This document shows positions 1 to 7,102 of a stretch of 15,931 bases of DNA, piece after piece; within the stretch, counting starts at the first letter, position 1; each line of letters starts with the position of its first letter. This DNA is from an uncultured Methanobacteriaceae archaeon (GTDB lineage Archaea > Methanobacteriota > Methanobacteria > Methanobacteriales > Methanobacteriaceae). The notes beneath the pieces are model-generated. The model did not search any database. It was given only the letters and a program-made list of their open reading frames with translations, and was not told the DNA's origin. Location: assembly GCA_947259185.1 (NCBI GenBank), contig CAMYKT010000035.1, positions 1 through 15,931 of the forward strand, in the 5' to 3' direction. The position numbers and the translations under genes are program-made.

Positions 1-365
1 CCAGGATGGGACATTTCAGTTAGTAAAATAATTTCTTTGCCCTTATTTTCTGCTACTTCCTGACAGGCCCGGGCACTATCATCCCCTACCATACCATGTA
101 CAATAATAGCATCTGCCCCGGCATCCAGGGTGACCCGGGTGATTTTTTCATTGGTTGGTGGTATATCTGCTACCTTAAAATCAGCTATAATATTAAATGA
201 AAAATTTTCCTTAAATTTAGAAAAACATGATAACCCCTGGGAGAGTGCCAGAGGATATCCTATCTTGATGGTATCAATATAATCAGATACCTGTTCAGTT
301 ACCCTAATAGCCTGATCCAGATCCATTAAATCCATGGCCAGTATGATCCTGTTTTTCACCTTCAT
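1..365 (-). CDS. pyrF: Orotidine-5'-phosphate decarboxylase, N-terminal part (cut by window edge)
   Basis: Last step of de novo UMP synthesis: decarboxylates orotidine monophosphate in the cytoplasm. I translated this minus-strand frame by hand; it is open from an ATG at 365-363 to the window edge, giving about 121 residues, roughly the first half of a ~220-residue archaeal enzyme. The (beta/alpha)8-barrel active-site residues are visible: D12, K34 in DTIKIGYP, and the catalytic D62-x-K64-x-x-D67 in DFKVADIPPTN. The partial frame ends in the conserved TEMSHPG. These residues lie a constant eight positions earlier than the numbering I recall for the M. thermautotrophicus enzyme, which supports this start. 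A GTG two codons downstream is an alternative. The gene is divergent from cbiM. No strong ribosome binding site precedes the ATG, and a TATA-like element sits about 25 nt upstream, so the mRNA may be nearly leaderless (inference). Confidence 0.95.
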   Translation of the reverse strand, partial: MKVKNRIILAMDLMDLDQAIRVTEQVSDYIDTIKIGYPLALSQGLSCFSKFKENFSFNIIADFKVADIPPTNEKITRVTLDAGADAIIVHGMVGDDSARACQEVAENKGKEIILLTEMSHP

Positions 366-387
366 ATTAAAAAAATTAGGTTTTAAG

Positions 388-398
388 GTTTATATTAG
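388..398 (-). promoter_or_regulatory. Possible TATA box for pyrF
   Basis: On the minus strand this reads CTAATATAAAC. Its centre is about 27 nt upstream of the pyrF ATG, the usual archaeal TATA-to-start-site distance, so transcription would begin at or next to the start codon. The same bases read TTTATATTAG on the plus strand, so the orientation is uncertain. Confidence 0.35.
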
Positions 399-400
399 TT

Positions 401-430
401 ATGCCCCCACAGGTGCGCGAAGGGAGGTAT
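401..430 (+). other. GC-rich hairpin in the pyrF-cbiM divergent region
   Basis: The arm at 401-408 (ATGCCCCC) can pair with 422-430 (GGGAGGTAT) when read as plus-strand RNA. The pairing is eight pairs with one G-U wobble and one bulged A, closing a 13-nt loop that contains GCGCG. On the minus strand the wobble becomes an A-C mismatch, so the plus-strand fold is better. A T-rich run (431-441) follows. It is much more GC-rich than the DNA around it. It could be a leader or terminator structure ahead of cbiM, the end of a small RNA, or a DNA operator. I do not recognise a known riboswitch family. Confidence 0.4.
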
Positions 431-520
431 TTAATTTTTTTATTAATTTGAAGATAATATTATACCAACTTAATCAAGTTAAATTTAATAAAAATTAAAT
501 AGCCTTTAAAAAATAAAAAA

Positions 521-530
521 CTTTATATGG
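521..530 (+). promoter_or_regulatory. Probable TATA box of the cbi operon
   Basis: CTTTATATGG follows an A-rich stretch that could serve as a BRE and lies about 70 nt upstream of the cbiM ATG. The predicted start near 550 would leave a leader of about 45 nt ending in the ribosome binding site GAGAGGA just before 597. Confidence 0.5.
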
Positions 531-596
531 TAATTTATTCAAGTTTATTTTAACTAAAATCAGATAAACTTAAAAAAAAGATGTGAGAGGAAAATT

Positions 597-1289
597 ATGC
601 ATATTATGGAAGGATTTTTGCCCCCAGAATGGAGCATTTTTTGGTATCTTTTATCAGTTCCCGTGGTAATATATGGAATCTTCAGGATTAAAAAAATCAC
701 ACAGGAATTCCCTGAATCTAAACCATTATTAGCTGTTAGTGGAGCATTTATGTTTGTATTATCTGCTTTAAAACTTCCTTCAGTTACTGGTAGCTGTTCC
801 CATCCTACCGGGAATGGTCTGGGAGCCATATTATTTGGTCCAGCAGTAGCTTCAGTTTTAGCAACTTTAGTATTGATATTTCAGGCACTTTTACTGGCAC
901 ACGGAGGAATCAGTACCCTGGGTGCCAATATTTTTTCCCTGGGGATTATAGGGCCCCTTTTTGCATGGTTAATATACCGTGGTTCTCAAAACGCAGGACT
1001 CCCACTTTCCATTAGTGTATTTCTAGCTGCCTTTTTTGGAAATTTAATGACCTATGTTACCACTGCCCTGCAGTTATCACTGGCATTTCCCCTGCCCAGT
1101 TTTGGAGCAGCACTAAGCAATTTCATGCTAATATTTGCCCTAACCCAGATTCCATTAGCTATAGCAGAAGGGCTTTTAACTGTAGTAATAATCGAAAAAA
1201 TCATACAAATCCGACCGGATATCTTTGAAAGGCTCAATATATTCAAAATTAAATCAGTTGAAGATCCAATAATTGAAGCCGGTAAGTAA
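597..1289 (+). CDS. cbiM: Cobalt/nickel ECF transporter substrate-binding membrane protein CbiM
   Basis: The S-component that binds the divalent metal in an energy-coupling-factor importer in the cytoplasmic membrane. The mature N-terminus MHIMEGFLP is the family's metal-binding signature: the terminal amine, His2 and nearby residues chelate the ion. SGSCSHP-like VTGSCSHPTGNG (around residue 65-74) is the second conserved block, including the His that completes the site. About six hydrophobic segments run through to residue ~205, and 230 residues is normal for CbiM. The start is fixed by the need for MHI at the N-terminus and by GAGAGGA 5 nt upstream. It is first in a cbiM-N-Q-O set. Cobalt is likely the substrate, given methanogen corrinoid demand, but Co and Ni transporters of this type cannot be told apart here; nickel for hydrogenase and F430 is a real alternative. 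Confidence 0.93.
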   Translation: MHIMEGFLPPEWSIFWYLLSVPVVIYGIFRIKKITQEFPESKPLLAVSGAFMFVLSALKLPSVTGSCSHPTGNGLGAILFGPAVASVLATLVLIFQALLLAHGGISTLGANIFSLGIIGPLFAWLIYRGSQNAGLPLSISVFLAAFFGNLMTYVTTALQLSLAFPLPSFGAALSNFMLIFALTQIPLAIAEGLLTVVIIEKIIQIRPDIFERLNIFKIKSVEDPIIEAGK

Positions 1290-1301
1290 GGAGATTTTGA
1301 T

Positions 1302-1592
1302 ATGGAAACCAGACATATAATAATGTTAATAACAGTTGCTATAATAGCCATAATCCCTTTAGCCCTTTATGGGGGTTTAGGAGAAGATGATGGTTATTTT
1401 GGTGGTGCAGATGGTACAGCAGCTGAAGTAGTAGAAGAAACAGGTTACGAACCATGGTTTGAACCCTTATGGGAACCTCCTAGTGGCGAAATAGAAAGTT
1501 TATTCTTTTCTCTTCAAGCAGCTATTGGAGCCCTTATAATTGGATATTTCTTCGGATACTACATAGGAAAAGGTAAAAAAAAGACCCCATAA
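1302..1592 (+). CDS. cbiN: Cobalt transport accessory protein CbiN
   Basis: Small membrane partner of CbiM needed for metal loading in CbiMN-type ECF transporters. It has 96 residues with the CbiN layout: an N-terminal transmembrane helix (about 5-24), an acidic extracytoplasmic loop rich in Gly, Glu and Trp (YFGGADG, then EPWFEPLWEPPSGEIESL), and a second helix (about 63-85) ending in a basic Gly/Lys tail. The start is preceded by AAGGAG at a normal distance and lies 12 nt after the cbiM stop, so the two are almost certainly co-transcribed and translated together. Confidence 0.92.
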   Translation: METRHIIMLITVAIIAIIPLALYGGLGEDDGYFGGADGTAAEVVEETGYEPWFEPLWEPPSGEIESLFFSLQAAIGALIIGYFFGYYIGKGKKKTP

Positions 1593-1623
1593 ATAATTTG
1601 AATCAAAAAACTGGTGATTTTGA

Positions 1624-2397
1624 GTGAATATTTCCATAGATTATCATGCCCACAATAATAAGTTGAGTGATTATAATCCTCAATTTAAAATATTATTGGG
1701 AATTTTAACCCTGATAATCTGCTTAATATCTCAAAAACCATTTATTCCTTTTTTAATATCATTAATAATGTCTTCAATTATAATCTTCAAGGCACATATA
1801 CCCTGGCGTTTCTATTTGAAATTTATAGGAGCACCTCTGGGATTTGGAGTTTTAACCCTCTTTTTTATGGCCTTCTTTTTTGGAACCCAGCCTCTTTTTG
1901 CCACAAGTATAGGGGATTTGACCATCTATCAGGATGGTTTAAATTTAGGTCTCCTTGTTTTTAGTCGCATGGTGGGAAGTTTTGCCTGTCTGGGATTTTT
2001 AACCCTGACCACACCTCTAAATGATATATTCTCCCAGTTGCATAAATTGAAAGTCCCGGATATATTTATTGAACTGGCCCTTTTGATGTATCGCAGTATT
2101 TTCATCTTTATTGATGAATCAGATAGAATGTACCATGCCCAGCAAACCCGATTAGGATATAATGGTTTGAAAAATTCTTATCATTCCCTTGGCCTTTTAG
2201 CCAGTAATCTATTTATTAAATCCTGGTTTAAAGGAGAAAAAGTACATCTGGCGATGGAATCCCGCTGTTATCAGGGCGAACTGCGAAGCATGAATAAATA
2301 CTCTTCTTTAACCTTAAAACATGTTTTAGTATTAATATTTTTTGAATTTAGTCTTATTTTAGGATTATATTTGACCAGTGGATTAAAATTAATTTGA
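1624..2397 (+). CDS. cbiQ: ECF transporter transmembrane (T) component CbiQ
   Basis: Couples ATP hydrolysis by CbiO to movement of the CbiMN substrate unit in the membrane. It has 257 residues, several hydrophobic helices in the first ~130 residues, one more at the C-terminus (about 232-250), and cytoplasmic coupling helices with two Arg motifs: AQQTRLG (172-178) and MESRCYQG (211-218). In most family members each Arg is followed by Gly; here they read R-L-G and R-C-Y, a small departure noted separately. The start is GTG, with GGTGA 5-6 nt upstream, 31 nt after cbiN. The last codons lie inside a 55-bp tandem duplication. Confidence 0.92.
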   Translation: MNISIDYHAHNNKLSDYNPQFKILLGILTLIICLISQKPFIPFLISLIMSSIIIFKAHIPWRFYLKFIGAPLGFGVLTLFFMAFFFGTQPLFATSIGDLTIYQDGLNLGLLVFSRMVGSFACLGFLTLTTPLNDIFSQLHKLKVPDIFIELALLMYRSIFIFIDESDRMYHAQQTRLGYNGLKNSYHSLGLLASNLFIKSWFKGEKVHLAMESRCYQGELRSMNKYSSLTLKHVLVLIFFEFSLILGLYLTSGLKLI

Positions 2398-2490
2398 TAA
2401 ATGGATTAAAGATATTAACAAAATCCAATTTAACAGATTAAAATTAATTTAATTAATGGGATAAAGATATTATTAATAAAACCCAATTAA
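2381..2490. repeat. Imperfect 55-bp tandem duplication across the cbiQ stop codon
   Basis: Unit 1 is 2381-2435 and unit 2 is 2436-2490. Both begin with the same 15 bases (GATTAAAATTAATTT) and share later blocks such as ATAAAGATATTA-like and AAAAYCCAATT-like sequence in the same order. Unit 1 covers the last five sense codons and the stop of cbiQ; unit 2 is non-coding. The whole 144-nt gap before cbiO is otherwise AT-rich. A TATA-like ATTATATTA near 2497-2505 could give cbiO its own promoter. Confidence 0.7.
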
Positions 2491-2541
2491 GATTTAATTA
2501 TATTAAAAATTGAATTATTATTCTAATTTTATGGTGAGGCC

Positions 2542-3387
2542 ATGAATATTATCCAAGCAATAGATATCAATTATAACTATCCTGACGGCACCCAGGCCCT
2601 AAAAAATGTGAATTTTAAGGTAAAAAAAGGGAAAATAGTAGCACTGCTAGGGCCCAATGGTGCCGGCAAATCAACTCTATTTTTACACTTCAATGGAATT
2701 TTACGCCCATCATCAGGAGAGATTAAAGTTGAAAACCAGACTCTGGACTATAAAAAGGATGGATTAATGAAAGTACGTCAAAAAGTTGGTATAGTTTTTC
2801 AAAACCCTGATGATCAGCTTTTTGCCCCTACGGTGGTAGAAGATGTAGCTTTTGGCCCTTTAAATCTGGGTTTGGATTCAGAAGAAGTAGATAAACGGGT
2901 TTCCAGTGCATTGGAAAAAGTAGGTATGGCTGGATATGAAAATAAACCCCCTCATCATTTAAGTGGCGGTCAAAAAAAAAGAGTAGCCATTGCCGGGATA
3001 CTGGCCATGCACCCAGATATAATGGTCCTGGATGAACCTACCAGTGGTCTGGACCCTAAAGGGGCTTCTCAAATACTAAAATTATTATACCATCTTAACC
3101 AAGAGGGAATGACCATCATAATATCCACACATGACGTGGATCTGGTGCCTCTTTATGCTGAGGAGATATTTATCATAAGTGATGGGGAAATAATTAAACA
3201 GGGGAACTCCCACCAGGTGTTTGAAGATGTGGAGACCATACGCGGTGCCAATTTAAGACTTCCCAGAATTGCTCATCTCATGGAGATACTGAAAAAAGAG
3301 GACAAATTACCCTTTTCAGAACCATACCCCCTGACCATAGGTGAAGCCCGAACCCGTTTAATAAATTATCTGGAAGAGAAAAAATAA
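2542..3387 (+). CDS. cbiO: ECF transporter ATP-binding protein CbiO
   Basis: ATPase of the metal importer, on the inner face of the membrane as a dimer bound to CbiQ. All ABC motifs are intact and in order: Walker A GPNGAGKST (37-45), Q-loop QNPDDQLF, signature LSGGQKKR, Walker B IMVLDEP followed by the D-loop TSGLDP, and the switch His in STHDVDLV. The FQNPDDQLF context is typical of EcfA/CbiO rather than other ABC classes. At 281 residues it is full length, with a short C-terminal extension. GGTGAGG precedes the ATG. It follows cbiQ after 144 nt and is probably read from the same transcript or from its own weak promoter. Confidence 0.95.
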   Translation: MNIIQAIDINYNYPDGTQALKNVNFKVKKGKIVALLGPNGAGKSTLFLHFNGILRPSSGEIKVENQTLDYKKDGLMKVRQKVGIVFQNPDDQLFAPTVVEDVAFGPLNLGLDSEEVDKRVSSALEKVGMAGYENKPPHHLSGGQKKRVAIAGILAMHPDIMVLDEPTSGLDPKGASQILKLLYHLNQEGMTIIISTHDVDLVPLYAEEIFIISDGEIIKQGNSHQVFEDVETIRGANLRLPRIAHLMEILKKEDKLPFSEPYPLTIGEARTRLINYLEEKK

Positions 3388-3434
3388 CCACAATTCAATA
3401 TTCTCTTAATCAAAAAGATTTATCAGGTGATAAA

Positions 3435-3896
3435 ATGAAAATAATAGGCGTTTGCGATACCACTTTTGCTCGTTTTGATATGGGAGCTGCTTCAATTGAT
3501 GAAATGAAAATGCACATGGGGAATTTAAAAATTAAGAGAAGAACAGTCCCGGGAATAAAGGATCTACCTGTAGCCTGCAAAAAATTGATTGAAGAAGAAA
3601 ACTGTGAGATAGTTTTAGCACTGGGAATGCCGGGTCCAGAAGAAAAAGATAAAATGTGTGCCCATGAAGCATCAACCGGATTAATACAGGCCCAGCTTAT
3701 GACCAGTACCCATATACTGGAAGTTTTTGTACATGAAGACGAAGAATCTGACCCCCGGGAGTTGAAGGTGCTGGCAGAAAACCGAGCTAGAGAACATGCC
3801 CAAAATCTGATAAAAATGATATTCAAGCCAGATAAACTCCAAAAAGAAGCTGGTATGGGTATGAGAGAGGGTAAACCTGATGTAGGGCCTCTTTAA
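3435..3896 (+). CDS. ribC: Riboflavin synthase, archaeal type (RibC)
   Basis: Joins two molecules of 6,7-dimethyl-8-ribityllumazine to give riboflavin and a pyrimidine by-product. Riboflavin is needed for FMN and FAD, and in methanogens the same pathway feeds F420. The 153-residue protein opens with MKIIGVCDTTFARFDMG and contains VPGIKDLPVA, ALGMPGPEEKDKMCAHEAS and LMTSTHILEVFVHEDE. This is the archaeal, lumazine-synthase-related riboflavin synthase, unrelated to the bacterial RibE fold. Length and N-terminus match the family. The start has AGGTGA 4-5 nt upstream. It lies 47 nt after cbiO and 36 nt before a flavoprotein gene, so an operon is likely. Confidence 0.95.
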   Translation: MKIIGVCDTTFARFDMGAASIDEMKMHMGNLKIKRRTVPGIKDLPVACKKLIEEENCEIVLALGMPGPEEKDKMCAHEASTGLIQAQLMTSTHILEVFVHEDEESDPRELKVLAENRAREHAQNLIKMIFKPDKLQKEAGMGMREGKPDVGPL

Positions 3897-3932
3897 TAAT
3901 TTAATGGAATATTACGATTAAGGAGGAATTAA

Positions 3933-4520
3933 ATGGTGAAGATAACCGGAATTGTAGGCAGCCCCCGAAAAGGAAATACTTCTTTTTTAGTTAAAAAGGC
4001 CCTGGAAGCTGCAGAAAACGAAGGAGCACAGACTGAAATTATATTTCTAGGTAAATCCCATATAAATCCCTGCATAGCCTGCGAGATTTGTAAAAAAACT
4101 GGAAAATGCTCCATTGAAGATGATATGGAAGATATACTGCAAAAAATTTCCACTTCCCAGGGGATCATCATAGGTAGCCCTGTTTATTTTGGAACCATAA
4201 CTGCCCAGACCAAAATGTTAATGGATCGTTCCCGACCTCTTAGAGGAAATTTCCAGCTAAAAGATAAAGTTTGCGGTGCTATTGCAGTGGGTGCGGCAAG
4301 AAACGGAGGTCAGGAAACAACCTGCTCTGCTATTCATGATTTTTTCCTGATTCATGACGGGATAGTGGTAGGTGATGGTAGCCCTACTGCACATTACGGA
4401 GGAACAGGTGTGGGTGGGGAAAAAACAGCCTGCCAGGAAGATGATATAGGTATGGAAACTTCCATGAATTTAGGAAAAAGAGTGGCCATTCTAGCCCGGG
4501 ATTTATATCATTCCCGGTAA
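3933..4520 (+). CDS. Iron-sulfur flavoprotein (Isf) / NADPH-dependent FMN reductase family
   Basis: Flavodoxin-fold electron-transfer protein, 195 residues. Visible are the FMN phosphate loop GSPRKGNT (9-16), the compact cluster motif C47-x2-C50-x2-C53-x5-C59 that binds one [4Fe-4S] in the Isf family, and the flavin-contacting GSPVYFGTITAQTKMLMDR. This Cys spacing separates Isf from plain NADPH-FMN reductases. In methanogens, Isf proteins are cytoplasmic dimers that accept electrons from ferredoxin, and roles in removing O2 or H2O2 have been proposed; the physiological partner of this one is unknown. A strong AAGGAGGAATTAA site precedes the ATG. It follows ribC closely, so the flavin enzyme and a flavin user would be made together. 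Confidence 0.88.
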   Translation: MVKITGIVGSPRKGNTSFLVKKALEAAENEGAQTEIIFLGKSHINPCIACEICKKTGKCSIEDDMEDILQKISTSQGIIIGSPVYFGTITAQTKMLMDRSRPLRGNFQLKDKVCGAIAVGAARNGGQETTCSAIHDFFLIHDGIVVGDGSPTAHYGGTGVGGEKTACQEDDIGMETSMNLGKRVAILARDLYHSR

Positions 4521-4593
4521 GTATTCCCTCACCATAATACTCACCTCCAGCACAGATAATTAATAAGATTTTTTATATTTCGTTGAGGATAAC

Positions 4594-5361
4594 ATGGGTA
4601 ACTCTAATATTATAGCAGGAGATAGAAAAGTGGTTCAATCCAAGGGGAAACATATAGGTCCCTCATGGAAATTTTCTTATAAAACCTTCATTGTGGTACC
4701 AGCTTATAATGAAGAAAAAACAGTGGGTCAAGTATTGAACCATTTAATCAAAAGGGGTTATCAGGTGGTGGTGGTTGATGATGGATCAAGTGATAATACT
4801 TACTCCATCATTTCTAAGACTAGAAAAGAGTATCCTGAACAGATTTTTGTGTGTCAGCATTTAATTAACCAGGGTTTAGGAGCCGCATTAAAAACCGGGA
4901 TGGATTGTGCCCTGAATCATGGGGCAGAATATATGGTAACTTTTGATGCTGACTGCCAGCATGACCCGGAAGACATAAAAAACATGTTAATACCCCTTAA
5001 AAAGAATCTGGCCGACGTAGTTTTAGGTGTGAGAAATTTTGACCACATGCCTCTATTTAAAAAAATGGGAAACCAGATAATGAATACCCTGACTTTTATA
5101 TTTTACCGGGAAAAAGTCAGTGATTCACAATCAGGTCTCAGGGCCCTGAATAAAAAATCAGCACTTTTATTACGTCTGGATTACAGGGGTTATGGTGTTT
5201 CCTCAGAAATAATAAGGGAAATTAAAAATCATAAATTAAAAATGGTGGAAGTACCTATAAAAACCATATATACTGATTACTCACTTTCAAAAGGTACAAA
5301 TACCTCTATTGGTCTTGAAATATTATTCAAAATGATACTGGATGTATTTAAAAGATTTTAG
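4594..5361 (+). CDS. GT2 family glycosyltransferase, dolichyl-phosphate mannose/glucose synthase-like
   Basis: Transfers a sugar from a nucleotide-sugar donor, probably to a polyprenyl or dolichyl phosphate at the cytoplasmic face of the membrane. GT-A fold motifs are clear: VVPAYNEEKTV (34-44), VVDDGSSDNT (61-70), the metal-binding D118-A-D120 followed by CQHDPEDI, and DSQSGLRALNK (177-187), which is characteristic of DPM1-like enzymes. There is no C-terminal membrane domain, so membrane attachment may depend on the adjacent DUF2304 protein. About 30 residues precede the core strand and look non-conserved. GAGG lies 7 nt before the ATG; a start within that leader is possible, but no better site is seen. 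The sugar and acceptor cannot be told from sequence. Confidence 0.85.
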   Translation: MGNSNIIAGDRKVVQSKGKHIGPSWKFSYKTFIVVPAYNEEKTVGQVLNHLIKRGYQVVVVDDGSSDNTYSIISKTRKEYPEQIFVCQHLINQGLGAALKTGMDCALNHGAEYMVTFDADCQHDPEDIKNMLIPLKKNLADVVLGVRNFDHMPLFKKMGNQIMNTLTFIFYREKVSDSQSGLRALNKKSALLLRLDYRGYGVSSEIIREIKNHKLKMVEVPIKTIYTDYSLSKGTNTSIGLEILFKMILDVFKRF

Positions 5362-5409
5362 TATTTAAAAAGTATAAATAGAATAATCTAATAGAAAAAA
5401 GGTGTTTAA

Positions 5410-5781
5410 ATGATATATCCCTACATAGCCGGATTAATCGCCCTCATAGGCATAATATTAACCATTATCCGTTTTAAGGAAGGAAGGACTTCACCCCGGA
5501 TGTTATTATTCTGGATTATTATTTGGATTCTGGTAATATTGATTTCTTTTTTCCCCCAGGAAACAACTATTTTTGCTAATATTGTGGGTATAGGCCGGGG
5601 TCTTGATTTTATTTTAATATTAGGGCTGATTGGATGTTATTATCTTATATTCAAGATATACACTATGATGGAACGTTTAGAATCAAATATAGCTCAATTA
5701 GTAAGGGAAATAGCCATAAAAAACGAGAAAATTGAATCATTAATTGAACAAATAGAAATATCCTCCTCTAAAAAAAAATAA
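5410..5781 (+). CDS. DUF2304 family membrane protein
   Basis: 123 residues with three predicted membrane helices (about 3-20, 31-49 and 62-84), then a charged helical tail (about 86-118, ERLESNIAQLVREIAIKNEK) likely to form a coiled coil in the cytoplasm. The GRTSPRMLLFW block between helices 1 and 2 and the overall layout match DUF2304. This family often sits beside DPM1-like GT2 genes in archaea and bacteria, as here, 48 nt after one. The biochemical function is unknown; membrane docking or polyprenyl-phosphate handling for the glycosyltransferase is inference. GGTG lies a few bases before the ATG. Confidence 0.8.
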   Translation: MIYPYIAGLIALIGIILTIIRFKEGRTSPRMLLFWIIIWILVILISFFPQETTIFANIVGIGRGLDFILILGLIGCYYLIFKIYTMMERLESNIAQLVREIAIKNEKIESLIEQIEISSSKKK

Positions 5782-5786
5782 AGTCT

Positions 5787-5809
5787 TAAAAATCCTTAAG
5801 GTTTTTTTA
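5787..5809 (+). terminator. Probable terminator after the DUF2304 gene
   Basis: A short inverted repeat AAATCCTTAAGGTTT is followed directly by a T run, beginning 6 nt after the stop codon. Archaeal termination depends mainly on the U tract; the dyad is small. It separates the GT2/DUF2304 pair from the next gene, which has its own TATA-like box. Confidence 0.5.
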
Positions 5810-5840
5810 TTTAAAATTTATTTAAAATCATCAATTAACC

Positions 5841-5850
5841 ATTATATGGA
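5841..5850 (+). promoter_or_regulatory. Probable TATA box of the GT4 gene
   Basis: ATTATATGGA lies about 30 nt upstream of the ATG at 5878. Initiation would fall within a few nt of the start codon. No clear ribosome binding site is present, which fits a leaderless or nearly leaderless mRNA. Confidence 0.45.
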
Positions 5851-5877
5851 TAAATGGTACTATAATGAGATAAAAAT

Positions 5878-7041
5878 ATGAAAATCTGTTTTGTCACTGA
5901 ATATTTTCCTAAAACTGAAAACCTGGAAGTGAAAGGTGGTGCAGAAGCCACAGCCTTTAATGAGGCTTTGCAGCTTTCAAAAAATCATGAATTAACAGTT
6001 TTAACTTCATTAGCTGATGGAATGTCTTCTGAATATGAAATTAAAGGCATAAAAGTAAAGGGTTGTGGTAGAAAGAGGCCCTATGTACAATCCGGTTCAT
6101 TTAAAAATAGATTATCATTCATGTATGCCGCATACCAGGAAGGTATCAAAATGAAAGTTGATCTGGTGGTGGGTTATAATTTCATAACTCATCCTGTGGC
6201 ATGGAAAATTGGAAAAAAGTTAAATATTCCATCAGTAGCCAGATATCATGATGTATGGATTGGTGAATGGGTAAAAAATGTAGGTATAGCAGGTATTACT
6301 GGAGAGATTCTGGAGAGGTATACCTTATCCCGTAAATTTGAACTTATTGTGGCCGTCTCTCTTTTCACCCGGAAAAAATTGGAAAGACGTTCGAAAGCTC
6401 AAAAAATAGCAGTAGTGCCCAATATAGTCGAATTCACTCCATTTAAAGCAGAAAAATATCCAGTGACAACCATCTCCTGTGTTTCTCGCCTGGTAGAATA
6501 TAAGAGGGTGGAAGACTTGATTTATGCCATGAATATTCTAAATACAGATTATCCCTCCTTAAGGTGTAATATAGTAGGAACCGGGCCTCAGGAAAATCAT
6601 CTCCGAAAATTAGTGAAAAAATTCAATTTGCAAAAAAAAGTTAAATTTTGTGGGTTTGTAAAAAATCACAAAGATGTATTACGTATTATAAAATCTTCCC
6701 ATATATTCTGTCTCCCCAGTGAAGTAGAAGGTTTTGGACTGGTTATTGTAGAAGCTATGGGTTGCGGTGTTCCTTTTGTAGCATCCAACATAGAACCTAT
6801 TATGGAAGCCAGTGGAAAAAAGGGAGGATTATTTTTTAATGTCCAGGACCCTCAAGACTTGGCAGATAAAATAAAATTTCTATTGGAAAATGAAGATACC
6901 TATAACCATCTCAAAGAAGAAGGTCAGAAACAATATGAGAAATATAAAGGGGAAAGTGTAGGTAAAAAACTGGAATACCATTACACTAACCTGTATGAAG
7001 AGCATAATAAGAACAGAGATGACTTAAAAATAGAATTATGA
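5878..7041 (+). CDS. GT4 family glycosyltransferase (GT-B fold)
   Basis: Retaining glycosyltransferase of the GT4 type, expected to add a sugar to a lipid-linked or surface glycan in the cytoplasm. The N-terminal domain opens with MKICFVTEYFPKTENLEVKG and GGAE (20-23), the acceptor-side glycine loop. The donor-binding domain begins near CVSRLVEYKRVEDLI (201-215), followed by IVGTGPQENHL and the E284-x7-E292 motif in EGFGLVIVEAMGCGVP. At 387 residues it is full length, with no signal peptide or membrane helix. It follows the GT2/DUF2304 pair but seems separately promoted. It probably belongs to N-glycan, S-layer or pseudomurein-related glycan synthesis; substrates are unknown. Confidence 0.88.
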   Translation: MKICFVTEYFPKTENLEVKGGAEATAFNEALQLSKNHELTVLTSLADGMSSEYEIKGIKVKGCGRKRPYVQSGSFKNRLSFMYAAYQEGIKMKVDLVVGYNFITHPVAWKIGKKLNIPSVARYHDVWIGEWVKNVGIAGITGEILERYTLSRKFELIVAVSLFTRKKLERRSKAQKIAVVPNIVEFTPFKAEKYPVTTISCVSRLVEYKRVEDLIYAMNILNTDYPSLRCNIVGTGPQENHLRKLVKKFNLQKKVKFCGFVKNHKDVLRIIKSSHIFCLPSEVEGFGLVIVEAMGCGVPFVASNIEPIMEASGKKGGLFFNVQDPQDLADKIKFLLENEDTYNHLKEEGQKQYEKYKGESVGKKLEYHYTNLYEEHNKNRDDLKIEL

Positions 7042-7102
7042 ATTAATTCCAGGGATTTATTCCACATATTCATGTTTCAAATTTCAACAATATGGTGCAA
7101 TT

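Noticed and set aside
401..430. Cobalamin riboswitch ahead of cbiM
   Set aside because: The region is too short, and I see neither the conserved B12-box nor the multi-stem core; only a single hairpin is supported.
560..829. Minus-strand 89-residue open frame over the cbiM start
   Set aside because: Shadow of cbiM, whose N-terminal signature is certain; its sequence shows no family pattern.
2398..2541. CRISPR-like array or small RNA in the cbiQ-cbiO gap
   Set aside because: Only two imperfect tandem units without distinct spacers; it is better explained as a local duplication of AT-rich sequence.
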